Shown here in pieces: positions 14,307 through 22,732 of a stretch of DNA of 47,985 bases; the stretch's first letter is position 1, and the number at the start of each line of letters is the position of its first letter. The stretch is from ZC4RG17 sp036259475. Lineage in GTDB: Bacteria > Actinomycetota > Acidimicrobiia > Spongiisociales > ZC4RG35. The DNA lies in NCBI GenBank assembly GCA_036259475.1, contig DATABS010000067.1:1-47985 (forward strand), given 5' to 3'. The notes under the pieces were generated by a model. It did not search any database. It saw nothing but the letters and a program-made list of their open reading frames with translations, and was not told where the DNA came from. A program made the translations under genes and the position numbers.

Positions 14307-16817
14307 TTGTTTGAGCGATTTACAGACAGAGCCCGCCGGGTCGTCGTACTGGCCCAGGAGGAAGCTCGTTCACTGAACCACAACTACATCGGTACCGAGC
14401 ACATCCTCCTCGGACTTCTCAACGAGGGCGAGGGCATCGCCGCCAAGGCGATGGAGTCGCTCGGGATCGGGCTCGACTCGGTGCGCGACGAGGTCGTCAA
14501 GATCATCGGCCCCGGTCAACAGGCTCCGACCGGCCACATCCCGTTCACCCCCCGCGCCAAGAAGGTCCTCGAGCTGAGCCTGCGTGAGGCTCTTCAGCTC
14601 GGACACAACTACATCGGCACCGAGCACATCCTTCTCGGACTGATCCGCGAGGGCGAAGGCGTGGCCGCCCAGGTCCTCCAACAGTTGGGCGCAGAGCTGC
14701 AGAAGGTCCGCCAGTCTGTCATCCAGCTCCTCTCCGGTCCCGGCGGATCCGAGGATCAGCCGTCCGGCGCGTCCGGCTCACCCGCCGGTTCGGGGGGACG
14801 CGAGTCGTCCTCATCCACCGGTTCCACCGTTCTCGACCAGTTCGGGCGCAATCTCACCCAGATGGCCCGGGACGCCAAGCTCGACCCTGTGATCGGCCGC
14901 TCCAACGAGATCGAGCGGGTCATGCAGGTCCTCTCCCGGCGCACCAAGAACAATCCGGTGCTGATCGGAGAGCCCGGCGTCGGCAAGACCGCCATCGTCG
15001 AAGGGCTCGCCCAGAAGATCGTCGCCAACGAGGTTCCTGAGACCCTGCACGGCAAGAACCTCTACACCCTGGACCTCGGGGCGTTGGTGGCGGGTTCCCG
15101 CTACCGCGGCGACTTCGAGGAGCGCCTCAAGAAAGTGCTGAAGGAGATCGGCAACCGGGGCGACATCATCCTCTTCATCGACGAGATCCACACCTTGGTG
15201 GGCGCCGGCGCCGCCGAAGGGGCGATCGACGCCGCCTCCATCCTCAAGCCGATGCTCGCCCGGGGAGAGCTGCAGACCGTCGGCGCCACGACCCTCGAGG
15301 AGTACCGCAAGTACCTCGAGAAGGACTCTGCCCTCGAACGGCGTTTCCAGCCGATCCAGGTGGGCGAGCCTTCGGTGGCCGACACCGTCCAGATCCTCAT
15401 GGGCCTCAAGGACCGCTACGAGGAGCATCATTCGGTCCGGTTCACCGACCAGGCGATCGTCTCGGCGGCCAACCTGGCCGACCGTTACATCTCTGATCGG
15501 TTCCTGCCCGACAAGGCCATCGACCTGATCGACGAGGCCGGTTCCCGGATGCGGATCTACCGCACCTCCCCCAACCCCGAGATCGGCGAGATCGACAAGA
15601 AACTGGCGGAGATCCGCCGCAGCAAGTCCGACGCCGTCCAGGGCGAGCAGTACGAGCGGGCTGCCCAGCTGCGCGACGAGGAGAAGCTGCTCGTCACCGA
15701 CCGTACCTCCACCGAGGAGGCCCTCACCGCCGCCGGTGAATCGATGTCGTGGGTCATCGACGAGGAGGAGATAGCCCAGGTGCTCGCCCAGTGGACCGGC
15801 ATCCCGGTTCATCGCCTCACCGAGGAGGAGACGGCGCGTCTCGTCAACATGGAAGAGGAGCTGCATCGTCGGATCATCGGCCAGCATGACGCCATCAACG
15901 CCGTGTCCAAGGCGATCCGCCGCACCCGGGCCGGTCTCAAGGACCCGCGTCGGCCGGCCGGCTCGTTCATCTTCCTCGGTCCCTCCGGAGTCGGGAAGAC
16001 CGAGACCGCCAAGGCGCTCGCTCAGTTCCTGTTCGGCCAGGAGGACGCGCTGATCCAGCTCGACATGTCCGAGTACATGGAGAAGCACACGGTAAGCCGT
16101 CTGGTCGGCTCGCCTCCCGGATACGTCGGCTACGACGAGGGTGGCCAGCTCACCGAGGCCGTGCGGCGCAAGCCGTTCTCGGTCGTGCTCTTCGACGAGA
16201 TCGAAAAGGCCCACCCGGACGTCTTCAACACCCTGCTCCAGATCCTGGAGGAGGGGCGGCTCACCGATGCGCAGGGTCGTTCGGTCGACTTCAAGAACAC
16301 GGTCATCATCATGACCTCCAACCTGGGGACACGCGACCTGCGGAAGAAGGCAGTCGGGTTCCAGGTGGGCGACGACGAGGTCAACTACGAGAAGATGAAG
16401 GAAAAGGTCACGGAGGAGCTCAAGAAGCACTTCCGGCCTGAGTTCCTCAACCGCCTCGACGAGGTGATCGTCTTCCACGAGCTGACCGTCGAGGAGATCA
16501 AGCAGATCGTCGACCTGCTCCTCACCCGAGTCCGTGAGCAACTCACGGCCCAGCATCTCGATCTCGTCCTGACCGACGACGCCAAGGAGTTCCTCGGAAC
16601 GCAGGGTTACGACCCGGAGCTCGGTGCGCGACCGCTGCGGCGTGCCATCCAGCGCTACCTGGAAGACCCGCTCTCGGAGCGAGTGCTGCTCGGCGACTTC
16701 AAGGGCCACGGCACCATCCTCGTTGGGGTCGATCGGGAGACCGGTGAGCTGACGTTCGAGTCGTTCCCCACCCCCGAGTCCGCTCCGGTAGAGATGGCGA
16801 GCCAGGAAGGCTCCTGA
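14307..16817 (+). CDS. clpC: ClpC AAA+ unfoldase of the ClpCP protease
   Basis: ClpC (836 aa) unfolds substrates for ClpP and is essential in many actinobacteria. The TTG at 14307 gives the invariant N-terminus MFERFTDRARRVVVLAQEEA and follows GGGAGG. Domains: two Clp-N repeats (about 1-145, each with HNYIGTEHILLGL), first AAA+ (Walker A GEPGVGKTA, Walker B LFIDEIHTLVG), a coiled-coil middle domain with a UVR motif (GEQYERAAQLRDEEKLL), second AAA+ (GPSGVGKTETAKAL, VLFDEIEKAHPDVFN), and the D2-small domain. The Clp-P-binding loop lies in the second module. The gene sits downstream of lysS as in M. tuberculosis, though lsr2 is missing. Confidence 0.97.
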   Translation: MFERFTDRARRVVVLAQEEARSLNHNYIGTEHILLGLLNEGEGIAAKAMESLGIGLDSVRDEVVKIIGPGQQAPTGHIPFTPRAKKVLELSLREALQLGHNYIGTEHILLGLIREGEGVAAQVLQQLGAELQKVRQSVIQLLSGPGGSEDQPSGASGSPAGSGGRESSSSTGSTVLDQFGRNLTQMARDAKLDPVIGRSNEIERVMQVLSRRTKNNPVLIGEPGVGKTAIVEGLAQKIVANEVPETLHGKNLYTLDLGALVAGSRYRGDFEERLKKVLKEIGNRGDIILFIDEIHTLVGAGAAEGAIDAASILKPMLARGELQTVGATTLEEYRKYLEKDSALERRFQPIQVGEPSVADTVQILMGLKDRYEEHHSVRFTDQAIVSAANLADRYISDRFLPDKAIDLIDEAGSRMRIYRTSPNPEIGEIDKKLAEIRRSKSDAVQGEQYERAAQLRDEEKLLVTDRTSTEEALTAAGESMSWVIDEEEIAQVLAQWTGIPVHRLTEEETARLVNMEEELHRRIIGQHDAINAVSKAIRRTRAGLKDPRRPAGSFIFLGPSGVGKTETAKALAQFLFGQEDALIQLDMSEYMEKHTVSRLVGSPPGYVGYDEGGQLTEAVRRKPFSVVLFDEIEKAHPDVFNTLLQILEEGRLTDAQGRSVDFKNTVIIMTSNLGTRDLRKKAVGFQVGDDEVNYEKMKEKVTEELKKHFRPEFLNRLDEVIVFHELTVEEIKQIVDLLLTRVREQLTAQHLDLVLTDDAKEFLGTQGYDPELGARPLRRAIQRYLEDPLSERVLLGDFKGHGTILVGVDRETGELTFESFPTPESAPVEMASQEGS

Positions 16818-16890
16818 CCGGGCTCACAACCCCGACTGGGGCCACAGCCTCAATCTAAAGACCCGGGCTTCCCCGGCCGATGATTGGCGG

Positions 16891-16896
16891 TACAAT
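16891..16896 (+). promoter_or_regulatory. candidate -10 of the VanY-like gene
   Basis: TACAAT with the same GGTACAAT context as at clpC, about 26 bases upstream of the TTG start at 16923. Confidence 0.4.
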
Positions 16897-16922
16897 CATC
16901 AGCCGTCCAGGGAGTCCGGGTC

Positions 16923-17600
16923 TTGTCTGCATTCAAACTCGTTATCGCCTTCAGTCTCGCCGTGCTCGTCGCGCTGCCGGTTCAGGCTGCCGTGGGCGAT
17001 GGCGAATACGGGCCCGTGTCGAACGAGGCCTACACGAGTGATCTCGTCCAGGCCGGGTTTCGAAACGGGAACATGCCCGGAACCCGGCTGTTGGAGGTGG
17101 AGGCGTGCCTGCTCGAACGCGACGCCGCCTACACGCTGTCCCTTTTGCTCGAGGAAGCGCGGATCGACGGGGTGTACATCGACGCCCAGGAGTGTTACCG
17201 CAGCCTGAGCGCCCAAGTCTCCGCCTACGAGCGCCGCTGCCCCATCGTCGAAGAAGAGGTGACGAAGGTCGACCCGGAAACGGGCGAGGAGACCAAGGTC
17301 AAGGTCAACAAGGGCCGCTCCTGCTCCGGACCTCCGATCGCCCGGCCGGGCCAGTCCAATCACGGCTGGGGACGGGCCGTCGACTTCGGCAATGGCCAAC
17401 GGGTCCTGTCGTGTGGCGACGCCGCCTTCCACTGGTTGCAGGAGAATTCGGCCCGGTTCGGATGGGTTCACCCCGACTGGGCCCACTGTGGCCGTTCCAG
17501 CCAGGAGCCGTGGCATTGGGAATGGGGCGGGCTCACTGAAAATCTGCCCGTTCCTCCGCCGCCTCCGCCGCAGGTGCGGATCGCCCCCATGATCCGCTGA
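16923..17600 (+). CDS. exported M15B (VanY-type) D-alanyl-D-alanine carboxypeptidase
   Basis: The TTG at 16923 lies 8 bases after GGGAG and opens a signal peptide (FKLVIAFSLAVLVALPVQAA) in a 225-residue product; an upstream TTG at 16884 would break the signal peptide. The catalytic zinc site of peptidase family M15 is present: SNHGWGRAVDF (His and Asp ligands) and EPWHWEW (catalytic Glu and third His). A Cys-flanked insert with the charged repeat EEEVTKVDPETGEETKVKV separates the substrate-binding CYRSLSAQ region from the active site and is probably a solvent-exposed loop. The C-terminus is a proline-rich tail. It should trim the terminal D-Ala of peptidoglycan stem peptides. Confidence 0.9.
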   Translation: MSAFKLVIAFSLAVLVALPVQAAVGDGEYGPVSNEAYTSDLVQAGFRNGNMPGTRLLEVEACLLERDAAYTLSLLLEEARIDGVYIDAQECYRSLSAQVSAYERRCPIVEEEVTKVDPETGEETKVKVNKGRSCSGPPIARPGQSNHGWGRAVDFGNGQRVLSCGDAAFHWLQENSARFGWVHPDWAHCGRSSQEPWHWEWGGLTENLPVPPPPPPQVRIAPMIR

Positions 17601-17766
17601 CTCCGTCCCCCTGGACCATGAGGAACGGCCCTCCGCTTCCTTGGACCGTGGCGCCCGGAATCCGGCTGCGGCCGTCCAAAGCACCGATTTGACGATTGCG
17701 GGCGCCCCAAAAAACATAGGGTTTTCACCTACTGACAACCGCCCATCGACGTCCGAAACTGGTGGC

Positions 17767-19071
17767 ATGAGCTTCATAGCCTCCGTCCAGCACATGGCAG
17801 ATGCCACGCCGACCGACCGCAATCGGGCGGTCGACGCCCTGCGGGCCGCCTCCATCCTCGTGGTGGTGTTCGGGCATTGGCTCATGGCGGCTGTGACAGT
17901 CTCTGATGACGAGCTGGTCCCCGGTCACCTCCTTGAGCTCGCAACATGGACGCATCCGCTCACCTGGATCCTCCAGGTCATGCCCGTGTTCTTCGTTGTC
18001 GGTGGCTTTGCCAACGGAGTGTCGTGGCGCTCGGCGCGCCGCCGAGGCGAAGCCTACGGCGCATGGCTGCGCAGCCGGCTCCGCCGCTTGATCCTGCCGG
18101 TCGTGCCGCTCCTGGCGGTGTGGGGAATCGGGGGGTTCATCGGGCTGTCGCTCGGCCTCGACTGGCGCATGCTCCAACTCGCCTCCCAGGTGGCGCTGGT
18201 TCCGACCTGGTTCCTCGCCGCATACGTGGTGATCGTGACCATCGCCCCGGTCGCACTCTGGCTGTGGGAGCGGTTCGGATGGAATTCGGTGATGGCCGGA
18301 TTGGCTCTGGCCGCGCTGGCCGACGTCGCTTCGATCGGCTTCGGCATCGTCCCGATCGGGTTCCTCAACTACGTCTTCGTATGGGGGACCGTCCATCAAC
18401 TCGGCTACGCCTGGCTCGACGGTCGCCTGGGTGGGTCACCGCACCGGTTGGCACTGTCAGCCGTAGGCCTGCTCGCCACTGTCTGCCTGGTCTGGGCCGG
18501 CCCCTACCCGGTCGCCATGGTCGGCCTCGACACCGCCGAGGTGTCGAATTCCTATCCACCCCGGGTCACGTTGGCCACCCTGGGCATGTTCCAGGCGGGA
18601 CTGGTCCTGGCGTTCGAGGCGCCGCTCCGCCGGTGGCTCGCCCGCCGACGCCCATGGCAGACGGTGGTGGCGATCAATGCCCAGATCATGACGCTCTACC
18701 TGTGGCACCTGACCGCCATGGTCGTCCTGCTCTGGGTCTCTCTCGCGGTGGGTGGGTACGGGCTGGGAAGTGAGCCGCTCACGCCAGGGTGGTGGCTGAG
18801 CCGTCCGGTGTGGTTTGCGGTGCTCTCGGTTCTGACTGTCGGGCTCGCCGTCGTCTTCGGCCGCTTCGAGCGGCCCCGCCCGGACTCTCGTCCCGCTCCA
18901 CCGGCGTGGCGGCCGATTCTCGCCGTGGTCGGTATCTGTGCCGGCCTGGGGCTGTTGGCGGCGATCGGCATAGCCGACGAGCACGGGCTGAACGGGTTGA
19001 TCCTCACGCTCCCGCTCATCGGAGTCCTAGCCGGAGGAATCGCCGCCCGCCCCCCCACCGAGCAGCCCTGA
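17767..19071 (+). CDS. acyltransferase-3 family membrane protein
   Basis: The 434-residue product begins with NRAVDALRAASILVVVFGHW, the helix-1 motif of OafA/YrhL-type acyltransferases with its candidate catalytic His, and has about ten hydrophobic segments. The second conserved element, MPVFFVVGGFANGVSWRS, and a LYLWHLT stretch in a late helix also match the family. Such enzymes O-acylate surface polysaccharides, lipids or peptidoglycan. The ATG at 17767 is preceded by GGTGG; an in-frame ATG at 17794 is an alternative. It follows a VanY-like carboxypeptidase after a 166-base gap, so a joint cell-envelope role is possible. Confidence 0.85.
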   Translation: MSFIASVQHMADATPTDRNRAVDALRAASILVVVFGHWLMAAVTVSDDELVPGHLLELATWTHPLTWILQVMPVFFVVGGFANGVSWRSARRRGEAYGAWLRSRLRRLILPVVPLLAVWGIGGFIGLSLGLDWRMLQLASQVALVPTWFLAAYVVIVTIAPVALWLWERFGWNSVMAGLALAALADVASIGFGIVPIGFLNYVFVWGTVHQLGYAWLDGRLGGSPHRLALSAVGLLATVCLVWAGPYPVAMVGLDTAEVSNSYPPRVTLATLGMFQAGLVLAFEAPLRRWLARRRPWQTVVAINAQIMTLYLWHLTAMVVLLWVSLAVGGYGLGSEPLTPGWWLSRPVWFAVLSVLTVGLAVVFGRFERPRPDSRPAPPAWRPILAVVGICAGLGLLAAIGIADEHGLNGLILTLPLIGVLAGGIAARPPTEQP

Positions 19072-19099
19072 GAGCCCTTGAAGAAGGTCGTCCTCCTGG

Positions 19100-19117
19100 C
19101 TTCCGACTTCCGACTTC
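19100..19117. repeat. second copy of the CTTCCGACTTCCGACTT repeat
   Basis: CTTCCGACTTCCGACTT followed by CGGCTTCG, in the gap between the acyltransferase and the VUT-family transporter. Matches the repeat at 1559-1577. Confidence 0.5.
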
Positions 19118-19161
19118 GGCTTCGAATTGCGCGGGGCTCGCCGTCTGAGTTGACTTGATCG

Positions 19162-19797
19162 GTGCCCTCCCGTGCCCTCACCGTCCTGTTGGCCGTCGCT
19201 GGTGGCTACGTCGCCGCCCAGGTCCTCTCCGACATCGCCTCGTTGAAGATCGTCGAGATCGCCGGGTTCGCCGTCGACGCCGGCACCCTCATCTACCCGT
19301 TCACGTTCACTCTGCGTGACCTGGTCCACAAGATCGCCGGCAAGACTGCCGCCCGGGTCCTGATCGTGACCGCTGCCGTGGTCAACCTGGGTATGGCGCT
19401 GCTCTTCTGGGTCACCGCCCGTCTCCCCGCCGCCGATACCGCCCCCCAGACCGTCTTGTTCGGCGACGTCCTTTCGCCGGTGTGGGGGATCGTCGTGGCG
19501 TCGATCCTGGCCGAAGTGGTGTCGGAACTCATCGACACAGAGGTGTATGCCGCCTGGGTCAGGCGACTCGGTGAGCGGCACCAGTGGGGAAGGGTTCTGT
19601 CGTCGAACGCGATGGCGATCCCCGTCGACTCGGCTGTGTTCGTGGGAGTGGCCGTCCTGACAGGAGTCTTCCCGACGGCCGTGGCATGGTCCATCTTTTG
19701 GGTCAATGTGGTTGTCAAAGGAGTGGTGACCTTGGTCTCGATTCCCTGGATATATCTGGTGAGTCCCCAGCCGCTCTTCTCGTCTGAGACCACTTGA
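19162..19797 (+). CDS. YhhQ/VUT-family queuosine-precursor transporter
   Basis: The 211-residue membrane protein has six hydrophobic helices and the COG1738 signatures GTLIYPFTFTLRDLVHKIAGK and AEVVSELIDTEVYAAW. In Escherichia coli the family (YhhQ, QueP) imports 7-cyano- or 7-aminomethyl-7-deazaguanine for queuosine in tRNA. The GTG at 19162 starts the first helix directly and has no ribosome-binding site. No queuosine enzyme genes and no preQ1-type riboswitch could be seen nearby, so regulation is unknown. It stands alone between the acyltransferase and the BMP transporter. Confidence 0.9.
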   Translation: MPSRALTVLLAVAGGYVAAQVLSDIASLKIVEIAGFAVDAGTLIYPFTFTLRDLVHKIAGKTAARVLIVTAAVVNLGMALLFWVTARLPAADTAPQTVLFGDVLSPVWGIVVASILAEVVSELIDTEVYAAWVRRLGERHQWGRVLSSNAMAIPVDSAVFVGVAVLTGVFPTAVAWSIFWVNVVVKGVVTLVSIPWIYLVSPQPLFSSETT

Positions 19798-19803
19798 TGT
19801 CGC

Positions 19804-19809
19804 TACCAT
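19804..19809 (+). promoter_or_regulatory. candidate -10 of the BMP-family gene
   Basis: TACCAT about 60 bases before the GTG start would give a leader containing the hairpin at 19821-19837. The -35 is not clear. Confidence 0.35.
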
Positions 19810-19820
19810 GCCGACCGCGG

Positions 19821-19837
19821 GCGGAGGCTGCCTCCGC
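19821..19837 (+). other. hairpin in the 5' leader of the BMP-family gene
   Basis: A perfect 7-bp stem (GCGGAGG and CCTCCGC, loop CTG) lies between the candidate promoter and the ribosome-binding site. It has no T-run, so it is more likely an mRNA-stabilising element than a terminator. Confidence 0.4.
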
Positions 19838-19867
19838 GCGTGTAATCCCTAATTGGAGGAAAACAAC

Positions 19868-21106
19868 GTGAGACGATATTCACGCTTGATCGCGCTGATT
19901 GCCGTGCTGGCAATGGTGCTCGTCGCCTGTGGCGACGACGGCACAGCCGACACCACCAGCCCCCCGGCTGAGGCGCCCGACACTACGGCGGCGACGACGC
20001 CCGACACCACCGCGGCGACGACTCCCGACACCACCGAGGGAACCACCCCGGACACGACGGCCGCCACCGACACCACTACGGCGGGTGAGTTCACCGGCGA
20101 GCCCGTCACCGCCTGTCTGGTGACCGACCTGGCCGGCGTCGACGACCGCTCGTTCAACGCCGCCGCCTGGCAAGGTGTGCAGGACGCCGTCTCCGCCGGC
20201 TACGCCGCGGCGGACCCGATTCTGCTCGAGTCCGACGACCAAACTGACTACCAGCCAAACATCGACCAGTGCCTCTCCCAAGGAGCCCAGCACATCGTCA
20301 CGGTGGGTTTCGAGCTGGGTGAGGCCACGGCCACCAACGCCGAGGCAAACCCAGACATCAATTGGACGATCGTCGACTTCGGCTACGACCCCGACATCGA
20401 GAACGTCCGCGAGTTGGTCTACCAAACCGACGAAGCTGCTTTCGCCGCCGGTTACCTTGCCGCCGGTGTCAGCCAGTCCGGCGTGATCGGAACCTACGGC
20501 GGCCTCGACATCCCCACCGTGTCGATCTTCATGGACGGCCTTGCGAGGGGCGTCGCCCACTACAACGAGGCCAAAGGAGCCGACGTACAGGTTATCGGAT
20601 GGACCTCCAACCCCGACTACGACCCGAGCGATCCCAACTCGGCGCCGGGCGAGGGCACCTTCACCGGAACGTTCGACCCGGCCGACCCCATCGTCCGTCA
20701 GACGTGTGAGAGCATCCTCGACGAGGGCGCCGACATCATGCTGCCGGTGGGTGGTGCCATCAACCTGCCCTGCGGCACCGCCATCCAGGACCGCGGTCTG
20801 GAAGCGGCTCTGATCGGCGTCGACCAGGACGCCTTTGCCGCCATGCCGCCCGAGTTCCAGGACCTGTGGCTGGTCACGATCGAAAAGGGTATCGCCATCC
20901 AGGTGACGCGTTCCCTCCAGGATCACGCCGAGGGCAACTGGACTCCCGGCGGCGAGGTCGGCAACCTGGCCAACGACGCAGTCGGCCTGTCCGAGTTCCA
21001 TAGCTGGGCGGACCGTGTACCGGACGAGCTGGCCACAGAGGTGGAGCAGATCCTCGAAGACATCCGAAGCGGCGCCATCGAGGCCGGTATCTACCCGGTC
21101 GGCTGA
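19868..21106 (+). CDS. BMP-family (nucleoside-type) ABC transporter substrate-binding lipoprotein
   Basis: The GTG at 19868 follows TTGGAGGAAA and gives a lipoprotein signal ending in VLVAC, with the lipidated Cys at residue 21. Next comes a low-complexity Thr/Ala/Pro/Asp linker (about 25-78) made of repeats like TTAATTPD that would hold the domain off the membrane. The periplasmic-binding domain has the BMP/PnrA pattern: VTDLAGVDDRSFNAAAWQGV, IDQCLSQGAQHIVTVGFEL, DEAAFAAGYLAAGVSQSG, GTYGGLDIP and LIGVDQDAF. Related proteins (PnrA, BmpA) bind purine nucleosides. A strong terminator follows, separating it from the ATPase and permease genes and probably giving binding-protein excess. Confidence 0.93.
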   Translation: MRRYSRLIALIAVLAMVLVACGDDGTADTTSPPAEAPDTTAATTPDTTAATTPDTTEGTTPDTTAATDTTTAGEFTGEPVTACLVTDLAGVDDRSFNAAAWQGVQDAVSAGYAAADPILLESDDQTDYQPNIDQCLSQGAQHIVTVGFELGEATATNAEANPDINWTIVDFGYDPDIENVRELVYQTDEAAFAAGYLAAGVSQSGVIGTYGGLDIPTVSIFMDGLARGVAHYNEAKGADVQVIGWTSNPDYDPSDPNSAPGEGTFTGTFDPADPIVRQTCESILDEGADIMLPVGGAINLPCGTAIQDRGLEAALIGVDQDAFAAMPPEFQDLWLVTIEKGIAIQVTRSLQDHAEGNWTPGGEVGNLANDAVGLSEFHSWADRVPDELATEVEQILEDIRSGAIEAGIYPVG

Positions 21107-21124
21107 CACCGCCCGCCATTGATA

Positions 21125-21160
21125 GAACGGCCCCCGGACCCCGGGGGCCGTTCTTCTTTC
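21125..21160 (+). terminator. rho-independent terminator after the BMP-family gene
   Basis: A perfect 13-bp GC-rich stem (GAACGGCCCCCGG at 21125-21137, loop ACC, CCGGGGGCCGTTC at 21141-21153) is followed by a T-rich stretch (TTCTTTC). It lies between the binding-protein gene and the ATPase gene, so it acts as an attenuator within the transporter locus or as a full stop before a new promoter (TATGCT at 21197-21202). Confidence 0.9.
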
Positions 21161-21229
21161 GGGCGGGTCACTCCCGGGGCCGGGTCCCCTCATCGCTATG
21201 CTGACGCACCGGGCCGGAGAGGAGAATGA

Positions 21230-22732
21230 TTGGCACTCGAGCTTCGCGGCATCACGAAGAGGTTCCCGGGCGTGGTCGCCAACGACGACGTGTCGCTCTC
21301 CGTCGCTCCCGGGGAGGTAGTGGCGCTGCTGGGGGAAAACGGGGCCGGCAAGTCGACGCTGATGAACGTCCTCTACGGGCTCTATCACCCCGACGAGGGC
21401 ACGGTCGCCATCGACGATGAGCCGATCCGGCTCGACTCGACGAGAGACGCCATCGCTGCCGGAATCGGCATGGTCCACCAGCATTTCATGCTGGTTCCCG
21501 TATTCACGGTCGTCGAGAACGTCGTCCTCGGCCAGGAGCCCACCGGGCCCCTCGGAATCATCGACTGGGGAGAGGCGCGCAAGGCAGTCATCGAGGTCTC
21601 AGAGCGCTACAACCTGGCGGTGGACCCCGACGCCGTAATCGAGGACCTGCCGGTCGGAATCCAGCAGCGGGTCGAAATCATCAAGGTTCTCAACAGGAAC
21701 GCCCGCTTCGTAGTGTTCGACGAGCCCACCGCCGTCCTCACGCCCCAAGAGGTGAGGGAGTTCTTCGGGATCGTCCGGGGGCTCCAGGCCGACGCCAAGG
21801 GCATTATCTTCATCACCCACAAGCTGGGCGAGGCACTCGAGATCGCCGACCGCATCGCCGTGATGCGGGCCGGCAAGAACGTGGGCGAGGTGCTGCCGGC
21901 CGACACGAACGCCGCCGAGTTGGCCGAGATGATGGTGGGTCGGCCCGTCGAGTTGACCGTGCCCAAGGGAGCGGCCGAGCCGGGCGAACCGGTGCTCGAG
22001 GTCCGCGACCTGGTGGTCCTCGACGACCGCAACTACCGAGCCGTCAACGGGGTGACCTTCGAGGTGCGGGCCGGAGAGATCGTGGGTGTGGCCGGCGTCC
22101 AGGGCAACGGCCAGACCGAGCTCGTCGAAGCAATCATGGGGCTCCGTCCCTCGGCGGGAGGGACGGTGCGGCTGCTCGGGGACGACGTGACCGACTTCAC
22201 TCCCCGCCAGCTCCACGAGCACGGCGTCTCCCACATTCCCGAAGATCGCCAGGGAAGCGGACTCGTCCTCGGTTACACCGTGGCCGAGAACATGATCCTC
22301 AACTCCTACTACGACAGGCCCTACTCACGGGGCATCGTCATGGATTGGGACGCCACCCGGGAGGCAGCCGAGCGGCTGGTCGAGCAGTACGACGTGCGAA
22401 CGCCGGGAATCGACGTGGCGGTGTCCACCCTCTCTGGTGGTAACCAGCAGAAGGTCATCGTGGCCCGCGAGTTCGATCGTGATGTCCGTCTGGTCGTGGC
22501 GTCACAACCCACCCGGGGCATCGACGTCGGCTCGATCGAGTACATCCACAGCCGGATCGTAGAACAGCGAGACGCCGGTTCGGCGGTCCTGGTGGTGTCG
22601 TCGGAGCTCGACGAGGTGCGGGCCTTGTCCGACCGGATCATCGTCATGTACCACGGCCAGATCGCCGGCGAGTTCACCCCGGATGCCGACATAACGGACA
22701 TCGGTCTGGCAATGTTGGGCTCCGGGCAATGA
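21230..22732 (+). CDS. ABC transporter ATP-binding protein, nucleoside/sugar type with two ABC domains
   Basis: The 500-residue ATPase contains two fused ABC cassettes, as in YufO/NupA and RbsA. The first has Walker A LLGENGAGKSTLMN, the Q-loop context GMVHQHFMLVPVFTV and a Walker B VVFDEPTAVLTP; the second has a degenerate Walker A (VAGVQGNGQTELVE), LSGGNQQKVIVAREFD and ASQPTRGIDVGS. The degenerate second site is normal in this family. The TTG at 21230 is used: it follows GAGAGGAG and is the frame start, while an ATG four bases earlier is out of frame. Permease 1 overlaps its stop (ATGA). Confidence 0.93.
   Translation: MALELRGITKRFPGVVANDDVSLSVAPGEVVALLGENGAGKSTLMNVLYGLYHPDEGTVAIDDEPIRLDSTRDAIAAGIGMVHQHFMLVPVFTVVENVVLGQEPTGPLGIIDWGEARKAVIEVSERYNLAVDPDAVIEDLPVGIQQRVEIIKVLNRNARFVVFDEPTAVLTPQEVREFFGIVRGLQADAKGIIFITHKLGEALEIADRIAVMRAGKNVGEVLPADTNAAELAEMMVGRPVELTVPKGAAEPGEPVLEVRDLVVLDDRNYRAVNGVTFEVRAGEIVGVAGVQGNGQTELVEAIMGLRPSAGGTVRLLGDDVTDFTPRQLHEHGVSHIPEDRQGSGLVLGYTVAENMILNSYYDRPYSRGIVMDWDATREAAERLVEQYDVRTPGIDVAVSTLSGGNQQKVIVAREFDRDVRLVVASQPTRGIDVGSIEYIHSRIVEQRDAGSAVLVVSSELDEVRALSDRIIVMYHGQIAGEFTPDADITDIGLAMLGSGQ

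Noticed and set aside
14811..16709. A 632-codon open frame on the minus strand opposite clpC
   Set aside because: It is the antisense of conserved AAA+ sequence; high-GC codon use leaves such frames open by chance. It has no family motifs or ribosome-binding site.
19072..19161. A possible preQ1 riboswitch before the queuosine-precursor transporter gene
   Set aside because: The gap is only 90 bases, is partly a dispersed repeat, and shows no small pseudoknot or conserved aptamer sequence.
19821..19837. The leader hairpin as a terminator
   Set aside because: It has no T-run after the stem and lies upstream of a well-placed ribosome-binding site.
19880..21484. A 534-codon minus-strand frame opposite the BMP-family gene
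   Set aside because: Shadow of the plus-strand gene: Gly/Val/Arg-rich composition, no recognisable domain, and it spans the terminator.
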